From Lepidodermella squamata (lineage: Eukaryota > Gastrotricha): a DNA stretch of 64,000 bases. The DNA lies in the NCBI GenBank assembly GCA_047495785.1, contig JBLDXI010000019.1:2108001-2172000 (forward strand), given 5' to 3'. The position numbers were made by a program, and so were the translations under genes. Positions 61,486 to 64,000 of the stretch are shown here, in pieces. Every line of letters starts with the position of its first letter. The first letter of the stretch is position 1. Under the pieces are notes generated by a model that was not told where the DNA came from, ran no database searches, and saw only the letters and a list, made by a program, of their open reading frames with translations.

Positions 61486-62041
61486 TCTAAAAATGCCCTA
61501 TGAATTGGTCGGATAGTTGGAAGTGATTATAGCAAAGAATATGCCATACGTCGGTAGTTCTTACTACATCAAGTCACTTTTTACGCTTTAATATGAATAT
61601 TTTCACGCAAATATTGAAAATTGTAGAGACGGCTTCATTCATAAAAAAATTCGGCACGCGTTCGCATCTACGGTTAGATTTTTTTGTCATCAGAAAACTT
61701 GTTTGGAAACAGGTTTCATTAGCCACTTCATTGGGTTCCAGAAATTGCTTCGATTTTCAATTCAGCCGTGGAATCGTTTTAGTTTATTGGACCATACCCG
61801 GAATTTGAGGAATTTGAGGGAGAATTCACAGTCAAATTGTAGCAAAATGTTCACCCTAATCCCGAACAAAGTGCGTGAAAACAATGCTCTCATTACAACG
61901 ATATTGCTCAACAATTCACAGCATACTTATAAGCGGTGCATTAACTAAGTCTACGTAGGTAACAATCAATGGCGCTGCACTGGCTATTTGTAACATTTAC
62001 GCATTATATACAATATGTTCACATGTCGAAAAAATGAAATA
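61486..62041. other. Shared upstream region of two divergent glycosyltransferase genes
   Basis: A 556-bp gap between divergent start codons of the GT-B gene and FUT-I; presumably holds both promoters. No specific motif could be assigned. Confidence 0.4.
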
Positions 62042-63449
62042 ATGCGAATACGCGTGAAAAGACTCATTTGCTACCTGTCTGGCTTCTTATCATTTTGTTT
62101 GCTCATTGAAGTCATCAACATATCATTATTCGCCGGCAACGGACAGCGATATCACGATGGTCCCATGCGCATTATGCTTTGGACCAAATTTTTCGGCGAC
62201 CCGAAATGGAAAACGTTTTTCAAATCGCTACCAGCGACTTTGCATTACAAGAATCAGGATCAGCAATGCATTATCATGACGAGGGATCAATTAGCGTTAA
62301 AGGATGCCGATGCAGTGATATACCATGCCTACGATCTCGTGGATTTAGACTTTGAAAATCGAACTCGGACCCAATATTGGACTTATTTCACGCTGGAATC
62401 TCCGAAAAGCATGTGGGCAGTCGAGGCGCTTGAAAATCAATTACGGCTGATTAATACCGTGAAATTTAACTGGACTATGAGCTACAACCGGAAAAATGAT
62501 ATTTGGTATCCTTATGGCAAGTTCAAGCCAAGATCTGGCGAGAGTTCGCTTGACGTTCGGTCGAAAATAGCTGCCTTCCGGGAAGATTTCGCCTCTAGGC
62601 CTAGGGATGCTGTTTGGATTGTTAGCAACTGTCGGTAAGTTTTTTTGCAAATTAAAAAATGTGATTCATTTGCCATATTCTTACAGCGCGTCCTCAGAGC
62701 GAGAAAAGCTAGTCGCCAAACTTCGCAGCTTAGGACTGGATATTCAAGAGTTCGGCGAATGTAACGGCAAAAAGTTCAACGAAAGCGTTAGCTCAATAGA
62801 TTTCAGCTCTTACCGTTACTTCCTAGCCCTGGAGAACTCGTTATGTGAAGATTACATATCAGAAAAGGTATTCCAAGCCTATCATGCAGGCCTGCGTTAC
62901 GGAGTAATACCTATCATTTACGGCTCGGCCGATTACCGTGGCATGCTGCCACCTCACTCTTATATAGATGCTCGATCTTTCCGGAAAGTTTCAAATCTTT
63001 ACGATTTTCTCGCGCAGCTGTCGTCGAAAAATGGAACGCATATGCTTGCCAGCTTTTATGAGTGGCAAATTTACAACGAATTGGACGGCTATGATGAAAG
63101 CGGCAGTCATTACGTGTCAAAACATGGCTGGCCAGCTTTATGCGAGAAATTGTGGACAAGCATTGGTGAAGAATACACGGTCGACAATGTCTGGCACCAT
63201 CTCGGCCCTTGTGTTGGAAAGATTGACCAATCATATTTCGACATGTCAATACGAGAGGTTGCTAAGCTGTATATTCCAGATATTTACCATAGAATAATCG
63301 CGGTCAGGCCTCAGGCTCTCTATGATGGTTCTATTAACTGGGAGCAGCTCATTTCTCAATACAAATTCCAGGACCCGGCGACTGCGTGGGATAGAATAAA
63401 CTTTGAATACTACAGCATTTTGAATAAGCCTCAAGCGAATGAGTTTTGA
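62042..63449 (+). CDS. FUT-I: alpha-1,3-fucosyltransferase (GT10)
   Basis: Predicted 451-residue type II Golgi enzyme. Exons are 62042-62634 and 62687-63449, phase 2 (intron 52 bp). An upstream in-frame ATG (62015) exists, but the internal MRIRVKRLICYLSGF start matches FUT-G and FUT-J. Landmarks are IMLWTKFFGDPKW, CIIMTRDQL, FTLESPKSMW, FNWTMSYNRKNDIWYPYG, VWIVSNCR, ALENSLCEDYISEKVF and GVIPIIYG. A C-terminal extension (KIDQSYFDMSIREVAKLYIP) is shared with FUT-G. An AATAAA lies about 20 bases after the stop, and FUT-J begins 48 bases downstream. Confidence 0.93.
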
Positions 63450-63497
63450 ATGTGATGCTCTCTCATAGAATAAATTCATTCACATCATTTTTACTTG

Positions 63498-64000
63498 ATG
63501 ATTATACGCGTTAAAAGAATTTCTATTTCTATTATTAGGCACTACAAATGCCTGCTTTTACTCTTTTGCTTTCTGATTTTGATTTCGTTCATTCGACGAT
63601 GGCTTGCACAGAAGGCTGACTCGGAGGAGGAAGCCCGCCTCAATCGGCTGGCGCAGAAATTTTATCGCGAACACCCGAATTGGCAATATGAAATCTCAAG
63701 TCGCCTACATGATGCTGAAAAGCAAATCCCTACTAAAACAGTGTTACTATGGACAACATTTTTCGGCGACTGGTCTGACCATTTCGGTCACAACTATGGT
63801 CCCTATGTCGAACTGGAGGCTTACAACAACTCGAAACGGTGTTTTTTCACGAGGAAACGAGATTTTATTGAAGACGCTAGTGCTTTGATCTTTCATGGCC
63901 CTGATTTGCGGCTTGAAGATATGCCTTCGATAAGGCACCGCTTTCAGAGATGGATTTTCTACATGCATGAAACTCCAATCAATGCTCACTTTGTCACCTT
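63498..64000 (+). CDS. FUT-J: alpha-1,3-fucosyltransferase (GT10), 5' part, cut by window edge
   Basis: An open frame from an ATG at 63498 to the window edge (167 codons). It starts MIIRVKRISISIIRHYK, like the FUT-I start, followed by a membrane segment (CLLLLFCFLILISFI), a charged stem (ADSEEEARLNRLAQ) and the catalytic opening VLLWTTFFGDWSDHF. RCFFTRKRD and FYMHETPIN follow. HPNWQYEIS and YGPYVELEAYN are nearly the same as in FUT-H, its closest paralog. A polypyrimidine tract ending TTATTAG at 63538 could be a splice acceptor, giving an alternative start from an upstream exon. The GDP-fucose-binding motif lies beyond the edge. Confidence 0.85.
   Translation, partial: MIIRVKRISISIIRHYKCLLLLFCFLILISFIRRWLAQKADSEEEARLNRLAQKFYREHPNWQYEISSRLHDAEKQIPTKTVLLWTTFFGDWSDHFGHNYGPYVELEAYNNSKRCFFTRKRDFIEDASALIFHGPDLRLEDMPSIRHRFQRWIFYMHETPINAHFVT

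Overview
The window is from a eukaryotic, invertebrate animal nuclear genome. Every convincing gene is split by GT-AG introns, many only 53-60 bases long. The products are animal types: type II Golgi glycosyltransferases, nuclear receptors, a temptin/copper-monooxygenase fusion and a sushi-domain secreted protein. The species cannot be named from sequence alone. The divergent nuclear receptors and short introns suggest an ecdysozoan such as a nematode or tardigrade, but that is inference. Intergenic DNA is AT-rich and full of short inverted-repeat transposons.

The main content is an array of ten alpha-1,3-fucosyltransferase (GT10) genes, called FUT-A to FUT-J here. FUT-A (cut by the left edge) and FUT-B are on the minus strand and flank two tandem nuclear receptor genes (2.8-6.5 kb). 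FUT-C (21.7-24.1 kb, plus) is alone. FUT-D (34.2-36.7 kb) and FUT-E (41.0-45.9 kb) are minus. FUT-F, FUT-G and FUT-H (49.9-59.7 kb) are plus. FUT-I and FUT-J (62.0-64.0 kb) are plus, separated by only 48 bp, and FUT-J runs off the right edge. By eye the pairs A/B, D/E, G/I and H/J are closest. A gene of a different fucosyltransferase-like fold (59.8-61.5 kb, minus) lies inside the array. All are predicted type II membrane proteins, so the locus looks like a diversified Golgi fucosylation cluster.

Between 25.9 and 32.4 kb are two convergent genes. One encodes a secreted temptin-domain protein fused to a copper type II monooxygenase fold that appears to have lost most copper-binding histidines. 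The other encodes a small secreted protein with two sushi domains.

Mobile DNA is abundant and well preserved. A 4.6 kb element (12.30-16.90 kb) has an 8-bp target duplication, CAGGGTAT ends, 80-bp internal inverted repeats and an intact five-exon SWIM-type MULE transposase. A 2.46 kb zinc-finger MULE with a perfect 9-bp target duplication sits inside the long intron of FUT-E. Three non-autonomous elements (27.35-27.88, 47.30-48.33 and 56.52-56.97 kb) also have perfect 9-bp duplications, and several mariner-like TA elements are present. At 38.46-38.78 kb, three tRNA-like sequences lie on the minus strand. One is a nearly complete tRNA-Arg(CCG) with a D-loop about 21 bases too long.

Gene models were built by hand: splice phases were checked arithmetically and sequences compared by eye, without database searches.
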